Shown here one piece after another: positions 10,204 to 20,627 of a DNA stretch of 64,000 nt. The notes beneath the pieces are model-generated. The model searched no databases, was not told the DNA's origin, and saw only the letters and a list, made by a program, of their open reading frames with translations. The position numbers and the translations under genes are program-made. Position 1 is the stretch's first letter; each line of letters starts with the position of its first letter. This DNA is from Hyphomicrobiales bacterium (GTDB lineage Bacteria; Pseudomonadota; Alphaproteobacteria; Rhizobiales; Rhizobiaceae): the NCBI GenBank assembly GCA_900469955.1, contig UBYX01000016.1, positions 1 to 64,000 on the forward strand, read 5' to 3'.

Positions 10204-10489
10204 GGGCGCTGCTTGATCGGATTTGGATGCCTCTATGCGATCTTGCGCGTCAGCTTGCTATTGATGCACCCATCGAAGAAGCCGACGCTATATTGCAAGG
10301 TATGTCGGTTAAACGAAAATAATAAAATAACAGTCTTCCAGGCGGGGCCTCCATCGACTAACTTCTTGAAGAGCGGGTTTAATTTTCGTACTCAGAGCAG
10401 GGTTTCATCTGTCGGACTAAGTGCTGAGTTATCATTACCGTGTTAGAAGATGGTAAGCTACGCAAAGTTGGAGCTTAGCAGGAGTAGGC

Positions 10490-11518
10490 ATGGAGCAAAA
10501 ACAGGCATCGGGAATAGGACCGGGATCAAGAGCTGAGAATGCAGCGAAGCCGGTCGAACAAGCCGTACCTCTTGATGCCAAGCTCGCAGGCGTAGATCTC
10601 AACTTGCTCGTGGTTCTCGAAGCACTTCTCCTCTGTCGTAACGTAACGCATGCTGCTCGAAGATTAGGACAAACGCAGCCCGCAGTAAGCCGGGCCCTGG
10701 CTCGGTTGCGCGAGCTTCTGGGGGATGATCTTCTGGTTCGCTCTTCCACCGGTCTGAAGCTGACAAGCCGAGGGGAGCAATTGGCGAACATTGTCCCAAT
10801 GACTATGGCACACGTCCGTGAAGTCATTTCGTCGCGACAGATCGATCAGGGTGTTCGCCTCAGCATGAACGCAAGCCTCACACCTGCACTTCTCCCGCAC
10901 CTCCTCAAATCGTCAGCTCGGAAGAATGAGCAATTCCGTATCAACACGCATAAATGTCCGGATGAGGGGTTGTTACAGCTGCGTGCGCGAGCAGTAGACT
11001 ACCTCCTTGGGACTTGCAATGAAGATGAACCGGATCTGGAAAGTGAACTCGTCTTTGCGGAGGATTTTGTCACGCTTGTGGCGTTCGAACGCCATCAGTT
11101 CGGCGGAATTCGCCCGAGCAAAAATAGTTTCCTTGAACTAACTCACATTCATTTAGTGGAGAATGGTGCCGAAGCTTATCCGCAGTTCATAGATACGCTG
11201 ATGACCTACGGCAGGCGCCGAGGGCAATTATTCGAGGTTCAAGACATCACTTCTGCGGCACTCATGGTATCGGAGAGCTCACTTGCGCTGACTGTACCCC
11301 GTTCAATCGCAGGGTGGCTCGTAAGAACGCTGCGTCTTTCGGCTCTTCTGCCTCCGATAGCTATCCCCCAGCAGAAGGTATCTATGTACTGGTTATCCGG
11401 AGCGCCAGGAGGTACTCGGCGCCACGTGATCGACGAGATAGGCGCTGCCGCCCGTACCGTCGTAGCTCAAGACCAAGCGCACCTTCGTATATTGCGCTCT
11501 ATCGACGGCGGCGAGTAG
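10490..11518 (+). CDS. LysR-family transcriptional regulator
   Basis: About 342 residues, with a winged helix-turn-helix at residues 35-95 (DLNLLVVLEALLLCRN, QTQPAVSRALARL, GDDLLVRSS) of the NodD/SyrM-like DLNLL subgroup, followed by a substrate-binding-like effector domain. AGGAG lies six bases before the ATG. It sits four bases ahead of a second LysR gene of the same subgroup, an unusual tandem. The target is unknown; the 286-bp stretch upstream (10204-10489) probably contains its own promoter. Confidence 0.85.
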   Translation: MEQKQASGIGPGSRAENAAKPVEQAVPLDAKLAGVDLNLLVVLEALLLCRNVTHAARRLGQTQPAVSRALARLRELLGDDLLVRSSTGLKLTSRGEQLANIVPMTMAHVREVISSRQIDQGVRLSMNASLTPALLPHLLKSSARKNEQFRINTHKCPDEGLLQLRARAVDYLLGTCNEDEPDLESELVFAEDFVTLVAFERHQFGGIRPSKNSFLELTHIHLVENGAEAYPQFIDTLMTYGRRRGQLFEVQDITSAALMVSESSLALTVPRSIAGWLVRTLRLSALLPPIAIPQQKVSMYWLSGAPGGTRRHVIDEIGAAARTVVAQDQAHLRILRSIDGGE

Positions 11519-11521
11519 CCT

Positions 11522-12466
11522 ATGGCTTCAACCTTATTGGTCGAAAGCGAGGAAGCAGAAGACGCTTTTGATCTCGGCGGCTTCGACCTCAATCTTCTCA
11601 TTGTTCTCCACGCGCTTCTTAGACTGCGCAATCTTACTCATGCAGGCAATGAACTTAAACTGAGTCAGCCAGCCACTAGCCGTGCACTAGGGCGGCTGAG
11701 GCAGATGTTCAACGATGAGCTTCTGACGCGCACCAGCCGATCATTTGAACTTACGCCGCTCGCACAGATGCTGGCTCCCAAAGTTGAGGCGGCTCTTGGG
11801 AACATAAGTACGATCTTCTCGGAGCGAGTTTTAGCGCCAGAACGTTTCAGTGTTGCTATGCCAGATCACCTCGCTTTGCTTCTCGTTTCCAGCCTCAGCG
11901 GCTATTTTAGGGAGGTATCGCCTACTACGGTGTTTATGCCCTTGATAGGCCTGTCAAACGTGATTTCGCAATTGGAGGACGGGCGAATCGACATGGCTCT
12001 TGGGATAACTGATGATACCCCAAGCGGCTTCTTTTGCAGAGCGCTGCCACCTATCTCGACGCTTTGTGTTAGCCGGCAAGGGCATGTTGCCGCCAGAGGA
12101 AAGGTGCCTTACGCGGACCTTGGGCAGTTTCTATCTCTGCGAATTGGTTCGACCTATAATACTGGGTTTGGCGAGGCGTATGACGCGCTTGAGGCGATCC
12201 GCCCTCGGGGACGGCAGACGTTGACAGTGCCGGATATACATACCGCAGCTCGACTTGTTCAAGAGACGGATGCGATATTGGTACTTCCAATGTCTTCGGC
12301 TCGGCTTTTGGCATCGCGATATGGGCTGGTAAGTTTCGTCCCGCAAAAGGGGCCGACTCCGCCTAGCTATCAGGTTTCCTTAATTTGGCATGAGCGGTGG
12401 CATCGCAGTAGCATTCATACGGGCGTACGCAGTATGATTGCATCGTATGTTTTAGAAGGCGTCTGA
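11522..12466 (+). CDS. LysR-family transcriptional regulator (second of tandem pair)
   Basis: About 314 residues, with N-terminal LysR helix-turn-helix (DLNLLIVLHALLRLRN, LSQPATSRALGRL, DELLTRTSR) and a C-terminal effector-binding region. It is closely similar in design to the preceding gene and probably co-transcribed with it, with three bases between stop and start. The two may be ancient duplicates. The inducing ligand and operator cannot be read from sequence. Confidence 0.85.
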   Translation: MASTLLVESEEAEDAFDLGGFDLNLLIVLHALLRLRNLTHAGNELKLSQPATSRALGRLRQMFNDELLTRTSRSFELTPLAQMLAPKVEAALGNISTIFSERVLAPERFSVAMPDHLALLLVSSLSGYFREVSPTTVFMPLIGLSNVISQLEDGRIDMALGITDDTPSGFFCRALPPISTLCVSRQGHVAARGKVPYADLGQFLSLRIGSTYNTGFGEAYDALEAIRPRGRQTLTVPDIHTAARLVQETDAILVLPMSSARLLASRYGLVSFVPQKGPTPPSYQVSLIWHERWHRSSIHTGVRSMIASYVLEGV

Positions 12467-12626
12467 TGTGCGGACCGCTAAGGTCGAAGCGGCACCTAAA
12501 TCCGCCGACCTTATACAAATGTAACGAAACACTTTCGACGCCGTGAAGACTCTGCTTGTCGCCAAACCTTGGTTCGATGAAGATGTAATAGCCAAACAGG
12601 TGCCAAAGTGTCGAAAGGATACCAGG

Positions 12627-13073
12627 ATGCAGCCAGTGTACCAACGGCAGGTCAAGATCTCACAGCAGGATCAAGCGGCGCTCGCTGGTCAAATCGCAGA
12701 TGATCCGCCGGCGAGAGATGAAAGTTTTCACGGGACCTACGTAGAGGCGGAGCGAACCAACGAAGCAGATGCTGCCGCCGTCCTGCATTACACTTTAAAG
12801 CTTCTGACCGGGCAGTGGAAGTGCTCTATCCTGCATCAACTAATGCCCGGGCCGGCTCGTTTCACAGCACTTCGCCGTAGTCTCCATGGGATTACCTCAA
12901 AAGCACTAACATCTCAGCTGCGAGAACTCGAAGCAGAACGCTTTGTCGAGCGACGAGTCTATGCGGAGGTGCCTGTAAAGGTAGAGTATGCGATCACCCC
13001 CCGCGGGCAGAGTATCGAACCGGTTCTGCGTACTTTATTGACCTGGGGCCGTTCTCAATACTTACAATCCTAA
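12627..13073 (+). CDS. HxlR-family winged-helix regulator
   Basis: About 148 residues. The C-terminal 100 match the HxlR/MarR-like winged helix: LKLLTGQWKCSILHQLMPGP, RFTALRRSLHGITSKALTSQLRELE and VEYAITPRGQ. Members sense small molecules or redox state and control nearby genes. The start at ATG 12627 is preceded by AAAGGA about nine bases upstream; the frame stays open to a GTG at 12543. It sits just upstream of repC but is not a known partner of replication genes. Confidence 0.8.
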   Translation: MQPVYQRQVKISQQDQAALAGQIADDPPARDESFHGTYVEAERTNEADAAAVLHYTLKLLTGQWKCSILHQLMPGPARFTALRRSLHGITSKALTSQLRELEAERFVERRVYAEVPVKVEYAITPRGQSIEPVLRTLLTWGRSQYLQS

Positions 13074-13149
13074 AGCCCGCCTTCCTCACTGAATCGTTCA
13101 GCTCATTCGCCTAACGGTGCTCTACGCGAGCAATGGGCTTTATAATTGC

Positions 13150-13318
13150 TGACTGGAGATCAATTTCAACCGCAAAAGAAAAGGCCTCCCGACGACCGAA
13201 CGTGAAAGACCTGATCTCACTCTGTAGCTGGAATGAGAATCTCGCTTTCCTGCAACATTGTCAAGTTGTTTTGCGCTTTCGGGTGATCGATTTCCTTTGC
13301 CTCATTGAAAGCCGAATT
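13150..13318 (-). ncRNA. Probable repC-leader antisense RNA region
   Basis: In repABC plasmids the stretch just before repC encodes a small antisense RNA on the opposite strand that limits repC translation and sets incompatibility. This leader retains the typical opening CCGCAAAAGAAAAGGCC, followed by partially self-complementary segments that could form the terminator and target hairpins. Exact ends cannot be set from sequence alone. Position and leader resemblance support the call; no conserved promoter was established. Confidence 0.4.
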
Positions 13319-14704
13319 ATGAATTTAGATGATGTCACGACGCCTTTTGGGCGGCGGCCTGCGAAGCTTGCTCAGATTCAAGCTCATTCCAAGGTAAGGG
13401 CTTCGCGAGAGCCAAACTTCAAGGTGAATAAATGGAAAGTGCTTCGAGACATTTGCGACGCACGCGCACAGCTCAAGCTGCGAGATCGATCGCTCGCTGT
13501 GTTGAAGGCGTTAGTTTCTTTCCATCCTGAATTAGAGCTTTCAGTCGACCAAAACTTAGTTGTTTTTCCTTCTAATACCGAACTCGCCTCAAGGGCGAAC
13601 GGAATTGCCGAAACGACGTTGCGAGATAATCTTGCACTCTTAGTGGACGCAGGCCTTGTCCAACGGCGAGACAGTCCAAATGGGAAGCGGTACGCCCGGA
13701 AAAATTCTTCTGGCAAGATAGTGGTGGCTTTTGGTCTATCCTTGCTGCCGCTTGTCACGAGGGCAGAAGAACTTGCGCTGCTTGCAGAGGAGGTCCGGGC
13801 GGAACGTCGGCGTCTCTGCATAACCCGGGAACGGATTACACTTCTGCGGCGTGACATCCGAAAACTAATAGATGCCTCGCTGGCTGATGGTGTGCCGGGG
13901 GATTGGCTTCCGCTACAAGTCCGGTTTACGTCCCTGATAAGAGGAGGAGGACGCGGAGCAGGAGTAGCTGAATTAGACGCCTTGGAGGCCGAGCTTAGTT
14001 CTCTTAAACAGACAGTGCTCAACCTGCTGCAGCTGCAATGGAATTTTAATATTTATGGCGGCAATGACACCGGTTTTCGCCCTCACATACAGAAACAAAT
14101 TACAGATAGTGTTTTTGAAGTTGAAGCAGGGAAGGACGAAGAGCAAGGCGACAAGAATCGGGTCCGGTCCGAGGAGCGCACGTTAGGGGCCACGGGAGTA
14201 GATCTCTTGAAAAGGGGCTCACAAACGCCATCGGATGGGTCGACAGGTGAGGGGAACTTGGAACGAGACGCCGCTCCGGCTGCCCGGCCAAGTGGGCCGG
14301 GCAATGCCCGAAGTCTGCGCTATCCTGGCGCTACAACAAACGGTAACCCTGCTGGTGTTACCCCTTATGTCTCTCGGCCAACAGAGATGCTCCCGCTAGG
14401 GATGGTATTGCGGGCCTGCCGCGAAATTTCAGCTTATGGCCGGGATGGCCGTATCAACAGCTGGCGTGACTTAATAGCGGCAGCGGTCGTGGTGCGCTCC
14501 ATGCTTGGTATAAGCCCGTCTGCTTATCAGGCAGCTTGTGACACGATGGGAGTCGAGGCGGCAGCAGCTACAGTAGCCTGCATCCTGCAACGAGCCGAGC
14601 ATATCAACTCGCCCGGTGGCTATTTGCGCCATCTCACAGAGAAGGCTGAAAACAAGGACTTCTCGTTAGTTGCAATGGTGACGGCGCTAGCGAAAACTAA
14701 ATAG
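13319..14704 (+). CDS. repC: Plasmid replication initiator RepC
   Basis: About 461 residues, typical RepC. The N-terminal domain carries RPAKLAQIQAH and the helix-turn-helix-like segment ASRANGIAETTLRDNLALL. A charged coiled-coil middle follows, then a low-complexity linker and a conserved C-terminal part (EISAYGRDGRINSWRDLIAAA, SPSAYQAACDTMG, SPGGYLRHLTEKAE). RepC starts replication of repABC plasmids, with the origin usually inside repC itself. The start at ATG 13319 matches the normal N terminus (MNLDDVTTPFGRRP). No repA or repB precedes it: the neighbours upstream are HxlR and LysR genes. It is therefore a solitary repC, either a secondary replicon module or a relic of plasmid fusion. Confidence 0.9.
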   Translation: MNLDDVTTPFGRRPAKLAQIQAHSKVRASREPNFKVNKWKVLRDICDARAQLKLRDRSLAVLKALVSFHPELELSVDQNLVVFPSNTELASRANGIAETTLRDNLALLVDAGLVQRRDSPNGKRYARKNSSGKIVVAFGLSLLPLVTRAEELALLAEEVRAERRRLCITRERITLLRRDIRKLIDASLADGVPGDWLPLQVRFTSLIRGGGRGAGVAELDALEAELSSLKQTVLNLLQLQWNFNIYGGNDTGFRPHIQKQITDSVFEVEAGKDEEQGDKNRVRSEERTLGATGVDLLKRGSQTPSDGSTGEGNLERDAAPAARPSGPGNARSLRYPGATTNGNPAGVTPYVSRPTEMLPLGMVLRACREISAYGRDGRINSWRDLIAAAVVVRSMLGISPSAYQAACDTMGVEAAAATVACILQRAEHINSPGGYLRHLTEKAENKDFSLVAMVTALAKTK

Positions 14705-14757
14705 GTCGCGGCTGCTGTGCCCCCGACACTCATCCATTCGCGGCTGGAGTTCGATCG

Positions 14758-15617
14758 TTAGATATGCGCGTTTGCGCGGGTGAAGCAATGGGGGGTGCGC
14801 AGCGTTTCCGTTGTGAGGAGCGTTTCGCCCATTGTGGTGGGGTGGGCGGCATCGGCCGTCGCTGTTTGGTAGCCCATGGCTGAGTGTGGGCGGACCGCAT
14901 TATGGTCGGCAACCCAACGGGACACGGCGGACCGCGCGTGATCGACGCCGAAGAACTGTGTCTCATTCAGGAGTTCGTCCCTCATCTTCGGATTAGAGGC
15001 TTAAAAGATGCCGTTTTGCATCCGCTTGCTAGGTGCGATGAAGTGCCAGGCGATGCCCGTCTCTTCGCTCCAGGCCAGCATGGCGTTCGAGGTGAACTCC
15101 TTGCCATGGTCGCTGACGATCAGGTCAGGTTTGCCGCGCCGGGCGATGACCAAGGTTAGTTCTCGCGCTATTCTGCGACCCGAGGTCGAGGTATAGGCGA
15201 CCGCGGCCAGGCATTCCTTGGTAACATCGTCGAGCACGTTGAAGACGCGGAACCGGCGGCCATGCGCAATCGGTCGTGAACAAAATCGACCGACCAGCGT
15301 GCATTCGGCCGGGCGATCGTTAGCAGCGGGGCACGGGGGCCCGTTGCCTTCTTGCGTCCCTTGCGCTTGCGAACGCAAAGGCCCTCCTCGCGATAGAGGT
15401 GCTGTGTCTTTCTACGATTGAGCACGTACCCTCCCGCCGGAGCAGGACGTGCAGCCTCCGATATCTAAACCGACGCCGTTCGCCGGCAACCGTGCGAAGA
15501 CGCACCCGCAACTCCGCATAGTCCCGGCGCCGGTGTGGATACCGAACCGATGACGGATCCGCTCCGATGATCTTGCACGCCCGCCGCTCGCTCATCTCAT
15601 GGACATTCATGAGAAGT
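14758..15617 (-). pseudogene. Decayed IS3-family OrfB transposase
   Basis: Pieces of an IS3-type transposase are spread over three frames on the minus strand. Near 15600 there is [16 protein letters not shown], then [17 protein letters not shown]. Around 15400 comes MLNRRKTQHLYREEGL. In 15001-15300 there is VSDHGKEFTSNAMLAW with the integrase-core aspartate. Finally [20 protein letters not shown] lies near 14960. Stops and frameshifts interrupt the IES glutamate region. It resembles the intact element near 52 kb but is clearly diverged. Its 5' side abuts the end of the FAD-oxidase gene, whose last residues may be altered by this insertion. Confidence 0.8.
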
Positions 15618-16973
15618 TTAGGCGCCAGTGTCTGCCGCGAACCACATACGTTCGGCAAACTTGTCACGCGCCTGCATCCACCAATATGTTGCCTGAACCG
15701 CCGCTCTGCCAAACGGACCGCCGTTCCAGTCCAGACCAAACGGCTTGAACATCTGAAGACGATCGCTCTTGTGCAATATCGCTTCTGCCAGGACTGTTCC
15801 ACCAATCGCGGTCGTATTGATACCGTGACCACCAAAAGATGTGCAACTCCAGACGTTCTTTTCAATCTGACGAATTTGAGGCATCAGGTGCCGAGCATAT
15901 CCCATGAGCCCAGACCAGGCATAATCCACCTTCAGCGCTTCCAGCTGTGGAAAAGTATCGCTCATGGTCCGGTGCAAGATTTTTGCCAGTTGTCTCGGTT
16001 CGCTGATACGCGTCGTGATCCGGCCACCCCACAAAATGCGGGTTCCACCATCGACTAGCCGATAATAATCTCCCGCACGTCGCTGATCGCCTATTCCAAA
16101 GGGCGTCGCAATTGCTTTGCCGATAAGTTCAGGCCGGGCCTCCGTCAGCATGATATAAGTCGATATGGGTATAAAGGAGCGTTGAAGCCCCTTAATCAAA
16201 CCATCGGTGTAGCCACCCGTAGCAATAACAAGTTGACTTGTGGTGACGCTTCCGGACTCTGTGTTAAGTTTGAGATGGTTACGTTCCCGATCAATACGTT
16301 TGACGCGGGAGCGTTCGAAAATCTTCCCACCCATTTGCTCTAGAGTCATCGCAAGACCTCTGGCGTACGCGAGAGGGTTGATCTGAAAATCATCAGGATA
16401 ATAGAGTGCCTGGAAATAGCGAGACGTTTTGAGGACGGCCCGAACCTGTTCAGTATCCCATACCTCGACGTTTTGACCGAACTCATTTCGAAGCCGATCC
16501 CGTCTCCGCAGGAATGCATCCCGCGAGGGCGTGCGTGCCACCGACAGTTTTCCTCTCGTCAACTCCAGTTGGGGTATTTCGAGTTGCTTTATATTCCGGG
16601 AGACAATTTCAACGCCTTCCAGCGACAGTCGGTAGAGCTTAGCCGCGTGATCTTCTCCCACTGTCTGGCTCAGGTTATCTAGACGTTGGGACCATGCAGG
16701 CCCGACAAAACCACCGTTACGTCCTGATGCGCCGAATCCCACATGCGCCGCTTCCAGAATAACGACATCAAGTCCGGCGCGCGCCAGTTCTAAGGCAGTT
16801 GCAAGACCCGCTAGACCCGCTCCAATTATGCAGGCATCGGCTGTGATGTTGCCATCGATCATAGCGCGCTGATGCCCAACGCCGAGGCGAGCACCGTAAT
16901 ACGTATGCGAGTTATGCATCCGGATAACCTCACGGTCCAATGGAAGTGTAATCGGAGATCCCGCGTTATCCAT
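15618..16973 (-). CDS. FAD-dependent oxidase, L-pipecolate oxidase-like (DAO family)
   Basis: About 451 residues. The dinucleotide-binding motif is CIIGAGLAGLATALELARAG with the downstream acidic EAAHVGFGASGRNGGF, typical of the AmaA/PuuB-like amine oxidases. AmaA of Pseudomonas oxidises L-pipecolate to piperideine-6-carboxylate, in equilibrium with 2-aminoadipate semialdehyde. That would feed directly into the dehydrogenase encoded at 29.4-31.0 kb. The start at 16973 overlaps the ABC-ATPase stop (ATGGATAA), showing translational coupling at the end of the transporter operon. An IS relic begins right at its stop, so the C terminus may be non-native. Oxidation of another secondary amine, such as an opine, is equally possible. 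Confidence 0.75.
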   Translation of the reverse strand: MDNAGSPITLPLDREVIRMHNSHTYYGARLGVGHQRAMIDGNITADACIIGAGLAGLATALELARAGLDVVILEAAHVGFGASGRNGGFVGPAWSQRLDNLSQTVGEDHAAKLYRLSLEGVEIVSRNIKQLEIPQLELTRGKLSVARTPSRDAFLRRRDRLRNEFGQNVEVWDTEQVRAVLKTSRYFQALYYPDDFQINPLAYARGLAMTLEQMGGKIFERSRVKRIDRERNHLKLNTESGSVTTSQLVIATGGYTDGLIKGLQRSFIPISTYIMLTEARPELIGKAIATPFGIGDQRRAGDYYRLVDGGTRILWGGRITTRISEPRQLAKILHRTMSDTFPQLEALKVDYAWSGLMGYARHLMPQIRQIEKNVWSCTSFGGHGINTTAIGGTVLAEAILHKSDRLQMFKPFGLDWNGGPFGRAAVQATYWWMQARDKFAERMWFAADTGA

Positions 16974-18813
16974 CGGACATCTCCATGACCAAATGCCCCT
17001 CGCCAAGCTGCCTGTACTTACGAACAGGAGGCGAATAGTCGGCAGGACGTATGGCGTTGGCCAGCTCATCGTTTAACAACGGCCGCCTCTCCCTCCGTCT
17101 TGTTGGATCCGGGACAGGCACGGCTGACAGCAGCTTTTGGGTATAGGGATGTTGCGGGTTGCCAAAAACGCTGGCACGTGGGCCGATCTCTACGATCTCA
17201 CCGAGATACATCACTGCGACCCGATGGCTGATCCGCTCCACCACGGCCATGTCGTGGCTGATGAAGAGATAGGCGAGGCCGAGGCTTTCTTGGAGCTCAA
17301 GCATCAGATTTACGATCTGTGCCTTGATAGAGACATCTAACGCCGAAACCGCTTCGTCTGCCACGATCAGTTTCGGCTCCATCGCCAATGCGCGCGCAAT
17401 GCAGATCCGCTGTCGCTGCCCCCCTGAGAATTCGTGCGGGTACCGCGTTGCAACGGCCGCACTGAGTCCAACGCGCACCAATAATGAGGCGACCTTTTCC
17501 TGCGCTTCGAGTTTAGTCGCCAGGCCATGGACAAGAAGCGGCTCGGTGATTGCGGCACCAACCGTTTGCCTGGGGTCTAAACTCGCGAACGGGTCCTGAA
17601 AGATCATCTGCATGCGACCCCGATACTGCTGCAGGCCTGATCGCGACAGCTTGAAGAGATCTTCGCCTCCAAGTTCGACTTTGCCGGCTGTGGCTTGGAT
17701 CAGACGCATCACGGCACGACCTGTGGAAGACTTCCCACATCCGCTTTCGCCTACAAGCGATAGTGTTTCGCCTGCTTGTAGATCGAATGAAACACCTTCG
17801 ACGGCATGGACCCTGCCGCGGACGGTGCGAAATATGCCGCCCGTGATCTCGAAACGCGCTGTCAGGCCATCGACCCGCAGCAACGGTGTGTCGGTTGTGG
17901 CAAGTGACTTGCCGTCATAGGCCGGTGCCGGTATTTCCTCGCCCGCATCGTTCATCATGGGGAAAGGCTGGGGCTTGCTGCTTTGGCCCATCGCACCAAG
18001 CCTTGGCACGGCAAACAAGAGTGTCCGCGTATAGGGATGTTGTGGCCTTGAAAATACTCCGATACAATCGCCGCTTTCCACGATGTTGCCGTGCCGCATG
18101 ACTACCGCACGGTCAGCCACTTCCGCGACTACTCCCATGTCATGGGTGATGAACAGGACGCCCATCTGCTCTTCGTCCTGCAATTCCTTGATCAGTTCCA
18201 GAATTTGAGCCTGGATAGTCACATCCAAAGCGGTGGTGGGTTCGTCGGCGATTAACAGCTTCGGACGGCAGGCCAATGCCATGGCTATCATGACGCGCTG
18301 CCGCATACCTCCTGAGAACTGATGCGGATATTCGTCAAGTCGGCGTGAGGCCGCCGGAATTCGGACGCGCTCCAGCAATGCATGAGCCTTTTTACGTGCT
18401 TCGTCGCCCGAGGCGCCTTGATGAATGAGCAGGGCTTCGCTGATCTGTTCCCCAACCGTCATGGTTGGATTGAGGGAGGTCATGGGCTCCTGAAAAATCA
18501 TGGCAATACGGTTGCCGCGAATTTTCGCCATCTGCGCTTCGGTTAAATCAAGAAGATTTCGGCCCTCGAAAATGATCCTGCCGGCGGCGACACGGGCAAC
18601 CTTTTTGGGCAGGAGACGTAAAATCGACAGGGCGGTTACGCTTTTGCCCGACCCGGATTCGCCAACGACCGCGACCGTCTCATTGGCGCGAATTTTTAAC
18701 GAAAGATCGCTGACGGCTGCGCTCCATCTGTCGCCTATGAGAAATTCTGTCCGCAGACCCTGAACCTCAAGGATGGTGTCTGCACTTTCGGAAGGCATCT
18801 TGTCGTGTTGCAT
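16966..18813 (-). CDS. Fused peptide/opine-type ABC transporter ATPase (DppD-DppF fusion)
   Basis: About 615 residues containing two complete ABC ATPase domains. The first has Walker A GESGSGKS, signature FSGGMRQR and Walker [10 protein letters not shown]. The second has [16 protein letters not shown] and LIVADEAVS. Each is followed by an oligopeptide-transporter C-terminal region ([10 protein letters not shown] and [10 protein letters not shown]). Such double ATPases energise dipeptide, glutathione or opine importers. It lies 12 bp after the permease gene in a minus-strand operon that also encodes the binding protein, two permeases and two oxidases. Its job is therefore probably import of the compound those oxidases degrade. 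Confidence 0.92.
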   Translation of the reverse strand: MQHDKMPSESADTILEVQGLRTEFLIGDRWSAAVSDLSLKIRANETVAVVGESGSGKSVTALSILRLLPKKVARVAAGRIIFEGRNLLDLTEAQMAKIRGNRIAMIFQEPMTSLNPTMTVGEQISEALLIHQGASGDEARKKAHALLERVRIPAASRRLDEYPHQFSGGMRQRVMIAMALACRPKLLIADEPTTALDVTIQAQILELIKELQDEEQMGVLFITHDMGVVAEVADRAVVMRHGNIVESGDCIGVFSRPQHPYTRTLLFAVPRLGAMGQSSKPQPFPMMNDAGEEIPAPAYDGKSLATTDTPLLRVDGLTARFEITGGIFRTVRGRVHAVEGVSFDLQAGETLSLVGESGCGKSSTGRAVMRLIQATAGKVELGGEDLFKLSRSGLQQYRGRMQMIFQDPFASLDPRQTVGAAITEPLLVHGLATKLEAQEKVASLLVRVGLSAAVATRYPHEFSGGQRQRICIARALAMEPKLIVADEAVSALDVSIKAQIVNLMLELQESLGLAYLFISHDMAVVERISHRVAVMYLGEIVEIGPRASVFGNPQHPYTQKLLSAVPVPDPTRRRERRPLLNDELANAIRPADYSPPVRKYRQLGEGHLVMEMSDG

Positions 18814-18825
18814 GGATGTCTGCCT

Positions 18826-19689
18826 TTATTCCGCTTGTGTTTTCGGATCGATCGCGTCGCGTATAGAATCGCCGACGAAGTTCAGTGCGAGCACAGTGAG
18901 CAGAATTGCGAGGCTGGGAAATACTGACAGCCACCATGCGTCAAGAATATTGTCAAAGCCGTCACGTATCATGGCGCCCCACGTGGAAGTCGGAGGAGGC
19001 ACGCCCAGTCCGATGAAGCTGAGCGATGCCTCGGTGCGGATCGCGCTCGCCATCCACATCGAGCCTACAACGACTACTTCCGACGCCATGTTCGGAAAGA
19101 TATGCAAGCCCATCAGCCGCACGCGACCAAAGCCCATGGCTCGCCCTGCTTCTATGAATTCGCGCTGCTTCAATGCCATTGTCGGCGCACGAGCAACGCG
19201 CGCAAAAGGCGCAATTTCCGTGATCGCTATCGCGATAATCAGGTTCTCGAGGCTGGCGCCCAGCATGGCGGCAATCATCAAACCGAGAAGCAGGGTAGGA
19301 AAAGAGAGCATCACATCGAGAACGCTCATCACCACACGATCGAATATACCCCCAACATAGCCTGATATGATGCCGATCGTCGATCCCACCACCATCGCGA
19401 CGAGGATCGCTAGAAATCCGACCATCAGAGAAACACGTGAACCATATATCACTCGCGACAGAATATCCCTTCCATAGGCGTCAGTGCCGAACCAGAAATC
19501 CGCTGATGGCGGTTCCAGCCTGCGCAAGATGTTCTGTTCTGCGGGGTCGCAAGGCGCGACGACTGGTGCAAAGATTGCCGCGAAGACTATGAGGGACAGC
19601 AGAAGGAGTCCAACCCACGCAAGCCGGTTAGTTCGAAACGCGGTCCATAGTCTGTTCTTTCGATGAGAAACGGTTTCCGAAATCGACAT
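18826..19689 (-). CDS. ABC transporter permease, DppC type
   Basis: About 287 residues. Members have an N-terminal cytoplasmic stretch, six predicted membrane helices, and the inner-membrane coupling motif EAGRAMGFGRVRLMGLHIFPN near residues 195-215. FWFGTDAYGRDILSRVIYGSR near the N terminus is diagnostic of DppC-like proteins. It pairs with the DppB-type permease encoded just upstream, whose stop overlaps this start. Confidence 0.92.
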   Translation of the reverse strand: MSISETVSHRKNRLWTAFRTNRLAWVGLLLLSLIVFAAIFAPVVAPCDPAEQNILRRLEPPSADFWFGTDAYGRDILSRVIYGSRVSLMVGFLAILVAMVVGSTIGIISGYVGGIFDRVVMSVLDVMLSFPTLLLGLMIAAMLGASLENLIIAIAITEIAPFARVARAPTMALKQREFIEAGRAMGFGRVRLMGLHIFPNMASEVVVVGSMWMASAIRTEASLSFIGLGVPPPTSTWGAMIRDGFDNILDAWWLSVFPSLAILLTVLALNFVGDSIRDAIDPKTQAE

Positions 19690-20627
19690 CAGCTCAATTT
19701 CACCCTGGGATCTACGAAGCCATAAGCAATGTCCGTGATCACGTTGACAGCGATAACAAAAGCGGCGAACACGACCATCAAGCCCTGCAGCATGGTATAG
19801 TCTCGGGAGTTAAGCGCGCCTACAATTAGCTTCCCAAGCCCAGGTCGTGAGAAAACAATCTCCGTTAGAACAGAGTTTCCGATCAGCGTCCCAAAATAAA
19901 GACCAATAACCGTGACGACCGGAATCATAGCGTTTCGCAAGGCATGCTTGCGTATGAGCCTTGCGGACCTGACGCCCTTTGCCTTTGCAGTTCTGATGTA
20001 ATCCTCGTTCAGAACTGTCAGCATTGAAGATCTTGCGACGCGGGCGATCAGGGCCATCATCGTGATCCCTAGTGTCAGCGTCGGCAGAATGAGACTCAAC
20101 AGGTGGCCAGCTAAGCTGCCGGTGCTTTTTGATATGACCGGGAGCCACCCCAGATTGACCGCGAATGCGAGAAGCAACAGAATTCCGGTCACGAATGAAG
20201 GAAGCGACAGGCCGATCATGGATACGACCCGGCTCATGTAGTCAGGCCACAAATTGCGATAGAGCGCAGCTACGATACCAAGCGGAAGGCCCAGAAGCGC
20301 TGCGAGAAGCACGGAGGCCGCAGCAAGCTCCAGCGTGTAAGGCAATACCAGCAATACTTCTTCGAATACAGTGCGGCCTGTAAATAGCGACCGGCCAAAA
20401 TCACCGGTAACGGCTTTTATCACAAAATCGAGGTACTGGACGTAGATCGGTTGATCGAGGCCGAGTTCGATTCTCAGATTGCTAAGGGCCTGTTCGGTGG
20501 CTTGATCGCCCAGAATCGTGATGGCCGGATCGCCCGGAACAAGACGCACTAGCACGAAGATCAGCGTCAACATCATCAAAAGTGTCGGGATAGCAAGCAG
20601 CAACCGGCGAATGACATAGGCCGTCAT
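19689..20627 (-). CDS. ABC transporter permease, DppB type
   Basis: About 312 residues. The N terminus YVIRRLLLAIPTLLMMLTL and the following VRLVPGDPA are typical of DppB. Six membrane helices are predicted, with the coupling motif YIRTAKAKGVRSARLIRKHA near residues 205-225. It forms the channel of the opine/peptide-type importer together with the neighbouring DppC-type protein. GGCAGGAGGTCGC lies upstream of the ATG and includes a strong ribosome-binding site. Confidence 0.92.
   Translation of the reverse strand: MTAYVIRRLLLAIPTLLMMLTLIFVLVRLVPGDPAITILGDQATEQALSNLRIELGLDQPIYVQYLDFVIKAVTGDFGRSLFTGRTVFEEVLLVLPYTLELAAASVLLAALLGLPLGIVAALYRNLWPDYMSRVVSMIGLSLPSFVTGILLLLAFAVNLGWLPVISKSTGSLAGHLLSLILPTLTLGITMMALIARVARSSMLTVLNEDYIRTAKAKGVRSARLIRKHALRNAMIPVVTVIGLYFGTLIGNSVLTEIVFSRPGLGKLIVGALNSRDYTMLQGLMVVFAAFVIAVNVITDIAYGFVDPRVKLS

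Noticed and set aside
13384-14022. 212-codon frame antisense to repC
   Set aside because: It mirrors the codon bias of repC on the other strand and has no start signals or family motifs.
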